Positions 21,996 through 33,442 of a stretch of DNA of 64,000 nt are shown one piece after another (positions within the stretch are counted from its first letter, which is position 1; each line of letters begins with the position of its first letter). The translations under genes were made by a program, and so were the position numbers. Origin of the DNA: Crotalaria pallida (taxonomy: Eukaryota; Streptophyta; Magnoliopsida; Fabales; Fabaceae); NCBI GenBank assembly GCA_037953625.1, contig CM075649.1, forward strand, positions 91,021,290 to 91,085,289, written 5' to 3'. The notes under the pieces are model-generated. The model was not told where the DNA came from. It worked only from the letters and a program-made list of their open reading frames with translations, and made no database searches.

Positions 21996-22526
21996 TGGTA
22001 ATGTATCACATACTCTTGAGGTTTTGTTCTTAATGCTATTTCGTTTTTATTCACTGTTTTCATGCTTATTGATATGTTATGGTTCGCTTAGTTCCATTAT
22101 ATAGAGATAATCCATGTGTATGAATGCTTAATTTATGCAAACTCGTAAAAACTCCATGCTTTGGCTTTTAATGCTTAATTAGAGGTTTGGGTTTTGGGGT
22201 GAGAATTGAATTTTCGCTTAGTATTTAATTCTCACGAGTTGGACAGTGAAGAGGAAAGAAATTGATCTTATGTGACCGATGATAGAGTTGTGAACGCGAG
22301 CCAAAGGGGTTTATCCGCTTTTCCTTATCTGTTTCTTCGTTTTGATTTAATTCTGTTTTGATTTCAATTATTCAATATTCAATACAAAAAAAAAACCCCT
22401 GTTTTCTATGCATACTATGTGTTCGACCTTTTGCTTGATAAGATATTCCTTGGGAGACGACCTAGGAGTCACTTCCTAGTACTATACTTAAACTGTTTTT
22501 ATTTGTATCGGGTACGGCCTCGATCA
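21996..22526 (+). repeat. Athila 3' LTR, 5'-truncated
   Basis: Matches 14266-14797 of the 5' LTR almost perfectly. The first 607 bp of the LTR, including its TG start and most of U3, are missing and an A/GAA run occupies the junction. The intact right end and CTACT duplication show that the loss came after, or with, integration. Confidence 0.93.
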
Positions 22527-22768
22527 CTACTTTTAGAAAACATTTGGAGTGTGACTCCAGCACTTTGGCTCATGCTTTTTATTTTGAATGAAAACAGTTT
22601 TATTTTTCAATGATGAGGTTGAGTGGGGAGTTTCGAAAGTGACAACTCGATTTTCAAAAGGGTGGATTACGTATTAACGAACTTATATTTAAAAAAAATG
22701 GCCTCATTTTTGCAAGAAAGTGATCATAATTCAGTTAAGTTTTGGGAAGTGAAAATCGGGCTGTTACA
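22527..22768 (+). repeat. Remnant of element B 5' LTR, right of Athila insertion
   Basis: Continues the B LTR from the duplicated CTACT to the LTR terminus GGGCTGTTACA, matching 31702-31944. Confidence 0.9.
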
Positions 22769-22904
22769 GAGTTGGTATCAGAGCAAGTTTAATCCTCAGT
22801 GGCCTTAAGCCCAGTCTTGCGTGTCTACTCTGTGTACTCTGTGTGTCTAGAGTCTAGGATTCCGTGTTATTGTGTGTTGAATTCTCTATCTGGTTTATTT
22901 TAAG

Positions 22905-25900
22905 ATGAGTCGTACGCGTGAAAGACCTTCCGGCTCAAGTTCGCGAAACCCTGGTGAGGATGCTGATCACTCGGATGCGGCAGACTTCATGAGTCGGATG
23001 GCAGCCATGATGACGGGAGTCAACGATAACCTTCAAGCGTTGCATCGTTAGGTGCAGCAGAATTTCAACACTCAGCAGCAAGCTCAAAATCTGGAAGCCC
23101 AAGGCTATAAGGGATTGGATGAGTTCTGTCGTCGAAATCCGAAGGAATTTGCGGGAGGCTTTGCTCCAGATGCGGCCGTAGAGTGGATAGAGGATCTAGA
23201 GCGTATTTTCGGGGGTATGGTTCAGTGTAATGATGAGCAGAAGTTGGCTTATGCTGGGTACATGTTAACAAGGGAGGCTGCACCATGGTGGCGAGTTACT
23301 AAGAAGGTGATGGTAAATCTGGGAGAAGCCATGACCTGGGAAGCTTTTAAGCAGAGATTTCTTGAGAAGTATTTCCCGTTGTATTTGAGAACTGAGAAGG
23401 AGATGGAATTTTTGAGGCTTACTCAAGGGAATTTATCGATCGATGAGTACGCTTCGAAATTTGAGGAGTTAGTTAAGTATGTACCTCAGTATGCTGGAGG
23501 AGAGAACGAGCGATCTAAGTGCGCTAAGTTTAGGGATGGTCTTATACCTGAGATTAAGTTATCTTTTTCTCATTTAGAGATAGATGATTTTGCTAGTCTG
23601 GTGAACTGTTGTCGTATGTACGAAGGAGGTCTGAAAGCGAGGGGAACGGCTGTGAACCCTTCTTCATCCCATGGACCGGTTCGTAATTTTCCTTTTCACA
23701 GAGACGTTGGTGGAAGGTATAGGGCTCCGCACCCATATTCTGGTGGAAGGAGAGACCTGCGTTTTGGAGGAAGTGGACAAGGTGGAGGCTTCGGAGGCAA
23801 CGGTAATCGCGGTGGAACCCGTGGGGGCATCAATTCTGGAGGGAATCGCATGGATCGTGGTGATCGTAGCAATTTCGGTGGAGCTAGATCAGGGAGTGTA
23901 CCTCCTCGTTGCAACAAGTGTGGTCGGAATCATTTTGGTCCGATATGTCCGTCAAGGAGTGTGAATTGTTTCAACTGTGATAAGCCTGGTCACATTGCGA
24001 GAGATTGTCGGGAACCCAAGCGATCGGCTAATTCGGGGAATGCTAATCGTCCTAATATGCCAGGAAGAGTGTTCACGATGAGTGGAATTGAAGCTGCAAA
24101 TGCTGCTAATCTTATCCAAGGTGAATGTCTCATCTATAAGAATTCTTTATTAGTATTGTATGATTCGGGTTCAACTTATTCTTTTATTTCTCATGATGTG
24201 GTGAGTAGATTAAATTTGAAAGTAGATGTTTTACCTTACAACTTAATTGTTTCTACCCCTACTGACAAACCCGTGATAGTATCGACTTATTGTCCCAATT
24301 GTCCCTTAGAGATAGAAGGTAACACCTATCTTGTTGATTTTATTCAACTACCCCTTTCTCAAATAGACGTTATATTAGGAATGTACTGGCTTACTAGGAA
24401 TCATGTTCTTCTGAACTGTTCCGAAAAGTCGTTAGTCTTTAGTGAAACCCAATCTTCTTTGCCTAAACCCGATGACCTTGAGCATTTATCTGCCAAGCAA
24501 ATTCGAACTTCAATGAAGGACGGCGCGGTAGCTTATATGTTTTTGGCTTCACTGGATGTCAAGAAGGACAAGGAACTGCATGAGTTACCCGTAGTTCAGG
24601 ATTTTCCCGAAGTATTTCCGAAAGAGATACCTGGTTTACCGCCAATTCGAGAAGTGGAATTCTCAATTGACGTGATCCCTGGAACTGGACCGATTTCAAA
24701 AGCACCCTATAGGATGGCACCGGCGGAGTTAGCTGAACTAATGAAGCAATTAGAAGAGATGTTGGAGAAGAAGATGATAAGACCTAGTGTTTCGCCCTTA
24801 GGAACACCGGTTTTATTCGTCAAGAAAAAGGATGGTAGTATGCGTTTGTGCACGGATTATTGGCAATTGAACAAGTTGACAATCAAAAACAAGTACCCTC
24901 TACCCAAAATCGACGATTTGTTGGATCAATTAAAGGGAGCGACTGTATTTTCTAAGATCGATCTCCGATCAGGGTATCATCAGATAAGAGTAAAGGAGGA
25001 AGATATTCCCAAGACTGCTTTCAGAACTCGTTATGGTCATTACGAGTATCCGGTTATGCCCTTTGGTGTAACAAATGCTCCTGCAATATTCATGGACTAC
25101 ATGAATAGAATATTTCATCCTTACTTGGATTCATTTGTTGTCGTTTTTATCGATGATATTTTGATTTATTCCAAGTCTAAGGAGGAACATGCTGAGAATT
25201 TGAGAGTAGTCTTGACAACGCTGAAGGACAAGCAGCTGTACGCCAAGTTGTCGAAGTGCGATTTCTGGTTAGACTCAGTGCATTTCTTGGGGCACGTGAT
25301 CTCGAAGGATGGAATCTCAATAGACCCTGCGAAAGTAAATGCTGTGTTGGAGTGGAAGACACCGACGTCTGTGACAGAGATTCGTAGTTTTCTAGGACTA
25401 GCTGGGTATTATCATCGATTTATCGAAGGATTTTCTCGTTTGTCTTTACCTTTGACGAAGCTGACAAGGAAAGGTCAACAATTCGAATGGTCGATGAAGT
25501 GCGAGGAGAATTTTCTGGAACTGAAGAGGAGATTGACAACCGCACCAGTGTTAGTCTTACCGGACACAACAAAGTCTTTTAGTGTGTATTGTGACGCTTC
25601 AAAGCAAGGATTGGGATGTGTGTTGATGCAAGAACGGAAAGTGGTGGCTTATGCTTCACGGCAACTGAAGACTCATGAGCTCAATTACCCAACCCATGAT
25701 TTGGAGCTGGCAGCAGTAGTGTTTGCTTTGAAAATTTGGAGACACTACTTGTACGGTGTGAGAGTCGAAGTCTTTAGTGATCACAAGAGTTTAAAGTACC
25801 TGTTCGAGCAAAAGGAGCTGAATATGCATCAGAGAAGGTGGATGGAATTCTTAAAGGATTATGAGATTGAGCTGCAATATCATCTTGGAAAGGCGAATGT

Positions 25901-27523
25901 AGTTGCTGATGCTTTGAGTAGAAAATCATTGCATGTTTCTGCACTAATGATCAAGGAGATGAAATTGATTGAAGAATTTCGAGACCTGAACTTGGGAATG
26001 GAGATTGGACCAAGGAGTATGATATTTGGGCAACTAACTGTTTCGAGTGGATTCATGGAACGGATAAAGGAACTCCAACCGAAGGACGAGGAACTTCAAG
26101 CTAAGAAGGAGCTTTTGGACAAAGGGAAAGAAGTAGAATTTAAGATTGGAAGTGATGGAATTCTGAAGTATAGGGATCGTGTTTGTGTGCCGAACGATAT
26201 GGAAATAAAGGGAATGATTTTGGAGGAAGCTCACAAGAGTAAATTGAGTTTACACCCTGGTTCACAAAAGATGTATCAGGACCTCAAGAAGATTTTCTGG
26301 TGGCCTGGAATGAAAAGGGAAGTAGCGGAATATGTATCACGATGTTTGACGTGTCAGAAGGCGAAGGTAGAACATAAGAAGCCTGGTGGTGAGTTAAGAC
26401 CGTTGGAAGTACCAGTGTGGAAATGGGACTGTATCACTATGGATTTTGTCTCTGGTTTTCCCAAGACTCGACGAAGTCATGATGATGTTTGGGTAATAGT
26501 GGACAGACTGACGAAGACGGCGCGATTTATTCCTGTCAACATGAAGTACTAAATGGATAGCCTGGCTGAGCTATATTTGAAGGAAGTAGTAAGATTACAT
26601 GGAGTACCTTCAAGTATAGTATCAGACAGAGATCCACGATTTACTTCGAAATTTTGGGTCAGTTTGCAAACAGCAGTCGGGACGAAGTTGGATTTAAGTT
26701 CCGCGTTTCACCCTCAGATAGATGGACAATCAAAGCGAACTATCCAGACATTGGAGGATTTGTTGAGAGCCTGTGTGATTGAGAGTGCCGGTGATTGGGA
26801 TTCTTATCTGCATTTGATTGAGAGTACCTGTGTGATGGTAGGAAGTGCAGAACGCCGTTGTGTTGGTTCGAGACTGGTGAGCATCTGATAATGAGGCCAG
26901 ACGTAGTTCAGCAGACGACTGAAAAGGTGAGGTTAATTCAAGGCAGGATGACGACTGCTCAAAGTAGACAAAAGAGTTACCAGGACAAAAGGAGAAGTCC
27001 GCTAGAATTCAATGAAGGAGACTTTGTCTTCATGAAAGTAGTGCCAACTACTGGAATTGGTAGAAAGCTCAAAACCCGAAAACTTACACCTCGTTTTATT
27101 GGACCTTACTCAATTCTCAAACGAATAGGACCTTTAGCCTATCAAATTGCCTTACCTCCTTTTCTTTCAAACTTCCACAATGTCTTTCATGTATCTCAAT
27201 TAAGAAAATATGTTTATGATCCCTCACACATCATCGAACCCGATTCGGTACAACTAAAAGAGAATCTCACATTTGAGGCCTTACCTCTAAGGATAGATGG
27301 TAGTAGTGTTAAGAAGTTGAGAGGGAAGGATATTCCCTTAGTTAAGGTAGTATGGAGTCGGAATAATGGGAAGGATGCGACATGGGAGCTTGAGAGCAAG
27401 ATGAGAAGTTCTTTTCCGCACCTGTTTGATTCAGGTACTGTATTTCTCGGGGACGACAAATCTCTAAGTTGGGGAGAATGTAACACCCCGTCTGAATACC
27501 TCATATTCGTTTCAAAACCCTAA
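22905..27523 (+). pseudogene. gag-pol: Element B gag-pol, inactivated
   Basis: Starts MSRTRERPSGSS at 22905. A TAG interrupts gag at codon 49 (23049-23051), after which one frame runs to 26552. That frame holds the gag core, a Gly/Arg-rich linker, two Cys-His motifs (CNKCGRNHFGPIC, CFNCDKPGHIARDC), a protease with DSGS instead of the usual DSGA, and reverse transcriptase (FIDD near 25147; YRQLN altered to YWQLN). RNase H and the integrase N-terminal zinc region follow. A TAA at 26550-26552 cuts the integrase. About 60 bases are lost near 26830-26850 with a frame change. The last segment (26858-27523) encodes the integrase C-terminus and a chromodomain (VKKLRGKDIPLVKVVW ... ATWELESKM) that normally targets insertion to heterochromatin; it reads into the LTR. 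Confidence 0.92.
27464..27478 (+). other. Polypurine tract of element B
   Basis: Purine-rich AAGTTGGGGAGAA directly before the TGTAACACCCCG start of the 3' LTR; it primes plus-strand synthesis in this family. It overlaps the end of the chromodomain-containing frame. Confidence 0.8.
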
Positions 27524-30500
27524 AAAGATTATTTGAATAAAGTATTTTAAAAGGTGTGATTTCAAAAGTATTTCTTAAATTAAATTTATTTTGTGTTTTC
27601 AAATGATTTTGGATTTTTAAGCAAATGATTTTATTTTGAGACAAACTTTATGAGTTCGGATTTTTGCATTTTTGAATTGAGTTTGGAATTGAATTTTTGG
27701 GTTAAAGTATTTAAGTAATTTACATTTGGTATTTTGAATTTTAAAAAAAATGTGGTTTTGTGAAAAAGAAAATAAAAATGAATAATGGTGCATGTGTGTG
27801 TAGGTGTCGCCGTGTGGTGTGTGTGTGTGGCATGCATCATGCAAAATTGTTGACTTCTTGCACCCTAAGCTAGCAACCCATTAGCACCTAGGTTTAATTA
27901 GTGTAAAGTTTGATTAGGAGTTTGACCAACCAATAGGAAGCAAGCTTAGCCCTAATTCTTCTCTATTTGTCCAATGGCTTGGCTTGAGCCATGCAAGCCT
28001 TGATGATGCCAATAATACCCTTCATCCCACACACCTTTGACCAAGTTTCCAAGGGCAAATGGGTAAGCTCACGGTTTGCCTATTTATACCTAGCTCCTTA
28101 ATTCATTTCCAACTCTTTCCTTCATTTCTCCATTCATTTTCCAAACACTTCTTCTAGGAGTCTCATTAGCTCTTAGAAAGAACAAGAAATAGATAGAGAT
28201 AGAGAGAGGGAGAACCCGTGAACCAAGGAGAAGAGGAAGAGGAAGACCAAGCTCAAAAGCCTTAGGATTCTTTAAGGAGGTTGAAGATCTTCTCTACTTC
28301 TCTAGTTTATTCGAAGATCCTAGGTTGTTCTAAGTGGTTTTTAATTTTCCAAGTCTTGTAAAAAGTTCTTTGTTGTTGCATGTTTAAGTTCTTTATAGAT
28401 CTATATTTGTAACTATCTCTCTTACCTTGATCTTGAGTTTCAAGAACTCTACAAACTTGTAAAACCTTAAACCATGGACATTCCTATTCGGTCTTGCTTA
28501 GAAAATTAGGTCATGATGATGTTTATTTCATTCTAAGTTCATGCATGTTAGTTTGATGCTTGACAAAGGTGATCTAAATGATTTTCATGCTTTGATTTCT
28601 TTAAAGCTTTGATCTTTGATTTCTATTTCAAAAGACTTTGATTATGTCCTTGATCTTGGAAAAGACTTGTTTTCTTGTTTTGATTTTCAAAGATTTTGAT
28701 CTTGAAATTTGATTTAAGATTTTTGAACTCAAAAGTTTTGGTTCTTGACATGCATGTTACGGTTTTGAGGAGAAACAAAGGGAAAACAATTTTTCCAAAT
28801 GATTTATGTTTTGATCTAATTCATGTGTATTTCATAGTCAAGGATTTAAGTTTTCCTCTTGATTTTGTTAAAGTACCATTCGGTCAAGTTTTGAAAACAA
28901 AGAAACTTAATGACTTTTCATGAAAAAGTTCCTTGCATGTAATTTCTTTTTGATTTCCATGATTTTAAAGGTGCATGCAAAGGAAAATGAAAATAAAAAT
29001 GTGTTTGAGGTGACACAAGTAAGTCACGGTTTTGAGGAAGAAAAAGAAGTGGTATTTTCTAAATCTATGTGTTTCACATGTGCATGTTTTTGATTTGAGA
29101 TTTTCAAGGTTTTGCATAAAGAAAAGTGCATCCAAGATTTTGTTTTCAACTAGTGATGATTCGGCTTACATTAGGTTGAAGAGGCTAGATTCTTTTGCAT
29201 GTATTTGTCTCTTTGACATGATTATGTTTCATGACTTTGTTTTAAGAAAATGTGTCAGAATGGTGTTGTTTTGTTTCTAACTCAACTCGGTTTTGACTAA
29301 GAAATGGGCAAGAGCATTTGATTATTTCTTAAAGTGATTTCATGATTTAATTTCTTTTGTTCCTTGCTGTCCAAGATTTTAATTCCAAGTATTTCAAGTT
29401 TTAAAAATGTTTTCGAGTTGTGAAAAATATGGATTTCAAGTGTTATTGATTTATGAAGATTTGGAGTGAAAAATGGTGGATTTTCAAGGTTTTCCAACTT
29501 GAATTAAGTGGCTGGACTTTTCCCATACAGCCACATAAATTATTCATTTCATTTGTCCTAATGTGAGTTTTCAAGGGATTTTCAAAGGATTTTAGATGTG
29601 AGAAAAGATTGGAAGTTGTTGGATGAACACTTATGTTTTAAAGGAAAGGATAAAGGATTTTGATGTGAAACTCAAACAGTGATTTCTAATTGAAACAGTT
29701 TTTAATAAAAGTGTATTTATTTATTTGAGGTTATTCAGTGGACGGTGGTGACAATTCTCAAAGAGAAGTTAGAGACCTTCAAGGGCAAAGTATTTCTCTT
29801 GCTGGAATAAGAGGTGAGTGAGATTGCGGTGAGCCTGTAACATTGTTGCCGGATGGTGGCTCAATGTGTTTATGTAATGCTTATTTACGTTACGTTCTTG
29901 TGCACGTTAGTTATTATCTTAAGTCAGTTCCTTATTACTTTGTGATGAGATGGTGATTTTCCCGTTTGATAAGTTTAAGTGATTCACGAATGATAAAGAA
30001 AGAGTAAACGTATGAGGATGAGTGAAGGAATGGTATGTGATGCGATATGAGAAATGTGATGAAATGGCAATGTGTTGGAAAAGGACATGGTGCTTGTGAA
30101 GCTGAGATCGTGTTAGAGAATATGTTGTGCTGGAAGTGATAGTGCAAAGAGCAATGTGAATTTATGAGAAAGTGATGAGGTGAGATGGTTGCCTGAGGGG
30201 CTTGGAATGTGAATGTATTTGTGAAAGTGGGGAAAAAGATGCTTTAGTGGTCGGGTCTTGTGGAAGGGATGGACTAAGGGCAAGCCGACTATAGGTTAAC
30301 TAAAAGACTTTAAGGTCCTAAAAGACTTTAAAGAATATTAAAAGACATTAATATTCGCGGTGAGATATGAGAGTGTGAAGTAGTGGAAAGGAAGATACTA
30401 TGGGTATCTACGGATACTCAGGTGGAGATTGCATGAGGGGAGGGCAATGACGGTGACTCGTCAAGAAGCCTTGAGTACATTTCTAGGCGGAACGAATCCC

Positions 30501-31944
30501 ATAAGTGGCACACTAAGGTGGTGGGGACTGGGTCTAATGCCGTGGTAAGTATCGCATAGCTAACTAGAAATGATACTGTCACCCCCTTGAATGCAAGTCT
30601 ACAACAGTTGAGAGGGACTGGAACGGGGCAATGTGTTTTGCCACTGCGAGGACAGTGAGCCTTGATTATATGTTTTGAGGACGAGATCCTCCTGGTATGG
30701 GACAATCTGTGTTGAAACAGCTGTCGTGCCCGCGTGGTAAAGGTCCTGTACTCCTGTTGGCTTTCGACTAGGTGGATGGAGACCGAGGAGATGTAGAGTG
30801 CGCGTTCCTCAGTGATGGTGATTTCCCCTACCTCATTGAGTGAGTTAAGTACGATAAAACTTAATAACAAAAGAATAAAGAAATGCTGAATATTTGAAGA
30901 GATGGGCAAAGTATGAGAATGTTCAGTTGTGATACATTGTGGTAATGGTTGGCGAGTATTGTTTTTATGTGTGGTTTACTTTATATCCTGAATACCTATG
31001 TTTATGATATTGAGTTTGATTTGGGAAAAGCGTTTTATCCTTCAAGTGCTCGATGTATTTTGGTTCTCGTGTCTTGTTCTGTGTATATAGTCGTCGAGTG
31101 TCCTTGGTACTGTTAGTCTTTCTATCATGTCTATTCTGCGACCTTGCGGTCAACCTGTTACGTATGGCGCGCTGACTCTCTCCTACCTGGTTGTCGTATT
31201 GGCATTTGCCGGTATTGCAACGGGTAGATGGCGTATCAGGTAGCGATCCACATGTGGCCTCTTCAGGGAGGTGCATGGGAGGTGGTACCTGATGGATGGA
31301 TCTGGAGAGGAGTACTCGTCTGGAGATCGACGATCCGAGGCACATTCTACGGGGAGCAGGCATGGACGTGCATGTTGGGCAAGTCACTCTGCGAGATTAT
31401 CAAGACGGTGGACCACGGGAACACCATGAGCTAGATGGTGATCCTGTGCCCTTGGCAGCAGTGGTTCCTGAACCTATGGAAGAGGAGAGTGCTAGCGAAT
31501 CCGATCACGCAGCGGAGACTGATCTGAGCGAGGATATGGAGACGGAAGCTAGTTCTGCTGATGAGTGACGTCTTGCAATCTGTGTCTAAAGGATGTCTTG
31601 TGTCTAGGATCCGAGTTTCAGTCGAGGATTATCTTGTAATGAACTAATGATGTAATCAGTTATCTTTTATTTTGGTTTGTAAGTTCTTTTGTAATGATGG
31701 CCTACTTTTAGAAAACATTTGGAGTGTGACTCCAGCACTTTGGCTCATGCTTTTTATTTTAAATGAAAACAGTTTTATTTTTTAATGATGAGGTTGAGTG
31801 GGGAGTTTCTAAAGTGACAACTCGATTTTCAAAAGGGTGGATTACGTATTAACGAACTTATATTTAAAAAAAAATGGCCTCATTTTTGCAAGAAAGTGAT
31901 CATAATTAAGTTAAGTTTTGGGAAGTGAAAATCGGGCTGTTACA
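27479..31944 (+). repeat. Element B 3' LTR (4.47 kb)
   Basis: TGTAACACCCCG ... GGGCTGTTACA. Contains a TATA-like CCTATTTATACC at 28079-28090, a purine-rich leader (28190-28260) and a donor-like AAGAG|GTGAGTGAG (29814). A region rich in inverted repeats follows at 30300-30800, e.g. GAATATTAA/TTAATATTC at 30333 and GAGGA/TCCTC near 30677. A small ORF lies at 31228-31568. The right half (29690-31944) is duplicated at 33435-35694. ORFs on the minus strand in 29.9-31.4 kb are antisense open frames without recognisable features. Confidence 0.9.
31228..31568 (+). pseudogene. LTR-embedded ORF of element B, frameshifted copy
   Basis: Same ORF as 34977-35318, but a single base is missing near 31311 (GAGT against GAGAT in the other copy), so the N-terminal third and the acidic C-terminal part are in different frames. 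The start MAYQVAIHMWPLQGG follows a GGGTAG acceptor-like sequence. The tail (EPMEEESASESDHAAE) is intact. Function unknown. Confidence 0.6.
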
Positions 31945-32080
31945 GAGTTGTTATCAGAGCAAGTTTAATCATCAGTGGCCTTAAGCCCAGTCTTGCGTGT
32001 CTACTCTGTGTACTCTGTGTGTCTAGAGTCTAGGATTCCGTGTTATTGTGTGTTGAATTCTCTATCAGGTTTATTTTACG

Positions 32081-33442
32081 ATGAGTCGTACGCGTGGAAG
32101 ACCTTCCGGCTCAAGTTCGCGAAACCCTGGTGAGGATGCTGATCACTCGGATGCGGCAGACTTCATGACTCGGATGGCAGCCATGATGACGGGAGTCAAC
32201 GATAACCTTCAAGCGTTGCATCGTTAGGCGCAGCAGAATTTCAACACTCAGCAGCAAGCTCAAAATCTGGAAGCCCAAGGCTATAAGGGATTGGATGAGT
32301 TCTGTCGTCGAAATCCGAAGGAATTTGCGGGAGGCTTTGCTCCAGATGCGGTCGTAGAGTGGATAGAGGATCTAGAGCGTATTTTCGAGGGTATGGTTCA
32401 GTGTAATGATGAGCAGAAGTTGGCTTATGCTGGGTACATGTTAACAAGGGAGGCTGCAGCATGGTGGCGAGTTACTAAGCAGGTGATGGTAAATCTGGGA
32501 GAAGCCATGACCTGGGAAGCTTTTAAGCAAAGATTTCTTGAGAAGTATTTCCCGTTGTATTTGAGAACTGAGAAGGAGATGGAATTTTTTAGGCTTACTC
32601 AAGGGAATTTATCGATCGATGAGTATGCTTCGAAATTTGAGGAGTTAGTTAAGTATGTACCTCAGTATGCTGGAGGAGAGAACGAGCGATCTAAGTGCGC
32701 TAAGTTTAGGGATGGTCTTAAGCCTGAGATTAAGTTATCTTTTTCTCATTTCGAGATAGATGATTTTGCTAGTCTGGTGAACCGCTGTCGTATGTACGAA
32801 GGAGGTCTGAAAGCGAGGGGAACGGCTGTGAACCCTTCTTCATCCCATGGACCGGTTCGTAATTTTCCTTTTCACAGAGACGCTGGTGGAAGGTATAGGG
32901 CTCCGCACCCATATTCTGGTGGAAGGAGAGACCTGCGTTTTGGAGGAAGTGAACAAGGTGGAGGCTTCGGAGGCAACGGTAATCGCGATGGAACCCGTGG
33001 GGGCAGCAATTCTGGAGGGAATCGCATGGATCGTGGTGATCGCAGCAATTTCGGTGGAGCTAGATCAGGGAGTGTACCTCCTCGTTGCAACAAGTGTGGT
33101 CGGAATCATTTTGGTCCGATATGTCCGTCAAGGAGTGTGAATTGTTTCAACTGTGATAAGCCTGGTAACATTGCGAGAGATTGTCGGGAACCCAAGCGAT
33201 CGGCTAATTCGGGGAATGCTAATCGTCCTAATATGCCAGAAAGAGTGTTCACGATGAGTGGAATTGAAGCTGCAAATGCTGCTAATCTTATCCAAGGTGA
33301 ATGTCTCATCTATAAGAATTCTTTATTAGTATTGTATGATTCGGGTGCAACTCATTCTTTTATTTCTCATGATGTGGTGAGTAGATTAAATTTGAAAGTA
33401 GATGTTTTACCTTACAACTTAATTGTTTCTACCCCTAATTGA
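32081..33442 (+). pseudogene. gag: Element B gag, second copy, truncated
   Basis: Near-identical to the first copy, including the same TAG at codon 49 (32225-32227). The gag core and Gly-rich linker are present. The second zinc knuckle reads CFNCDKPGNIARDC, with Asn replacing the metal-binding His. The protease start keeps the standard DSGATHSF, unlike DSGSTYSF in the first copy. The frame ends at 33442, seven bases into the fused LTR sequence, after VSTPN. Confidence 0.9.

Larger units (their letters stand above)
13659..22526 (+). mobile_element. Athila-lineage Ty3/gypsy element with target duplication
   Basis: Flanked by the direct repeat CTACT (13654-13658 and 22527-22531), beginning TGATGAGCA and ending CCTCGATCA. 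Contains a 5' LTR of 1139 bp, PBS, one intact gag-pol frame, and a 3' LTR reduced to its last 531 bp. The surviving LTR parts differ at only a few positions, so the insertion is recent. There is no env-like frame between pol and the 3' LTR. Confidence 0.95.
22769..31944 (+). mobile_element. Element B: Tekay-type chromovirus internal region and 3' LTR
   Basis: PBS TGGTATCAGAGCA at 22773-22785, leader, decayed gag-pol (22905-27523), polypurine tract, then a 4466-bp LTR. Its 5' LTR is represented only by 13389-13658 and 22527-22768. A chromodomain at the pol C-terminus and the initiator-Met PBS place it in the Tekay (Del) chromoviruses. Confidence 0.9.

Noticed and set aside
23671..23964. Gly/Arg-rich frame-shifted ORFs over B gag (both strands; same at 32847-33140)
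   Set aside because: Shadows of the Gly-rich gag linker.
27617..27844. His/Thr-rich small ORFs at the start of the B LTR
   Set aside because: Products of a GTGTGTG microsatellite-like stretch; not present in other LTR families.
30418..30909. 163-codon minus-strand ORF in the B LTR (also 34167-34658)
   Set aside because: Antisense to the LTR, copies identical by duplication, no recognisable features beyond a hydrophobic start; kept as chance open frame.
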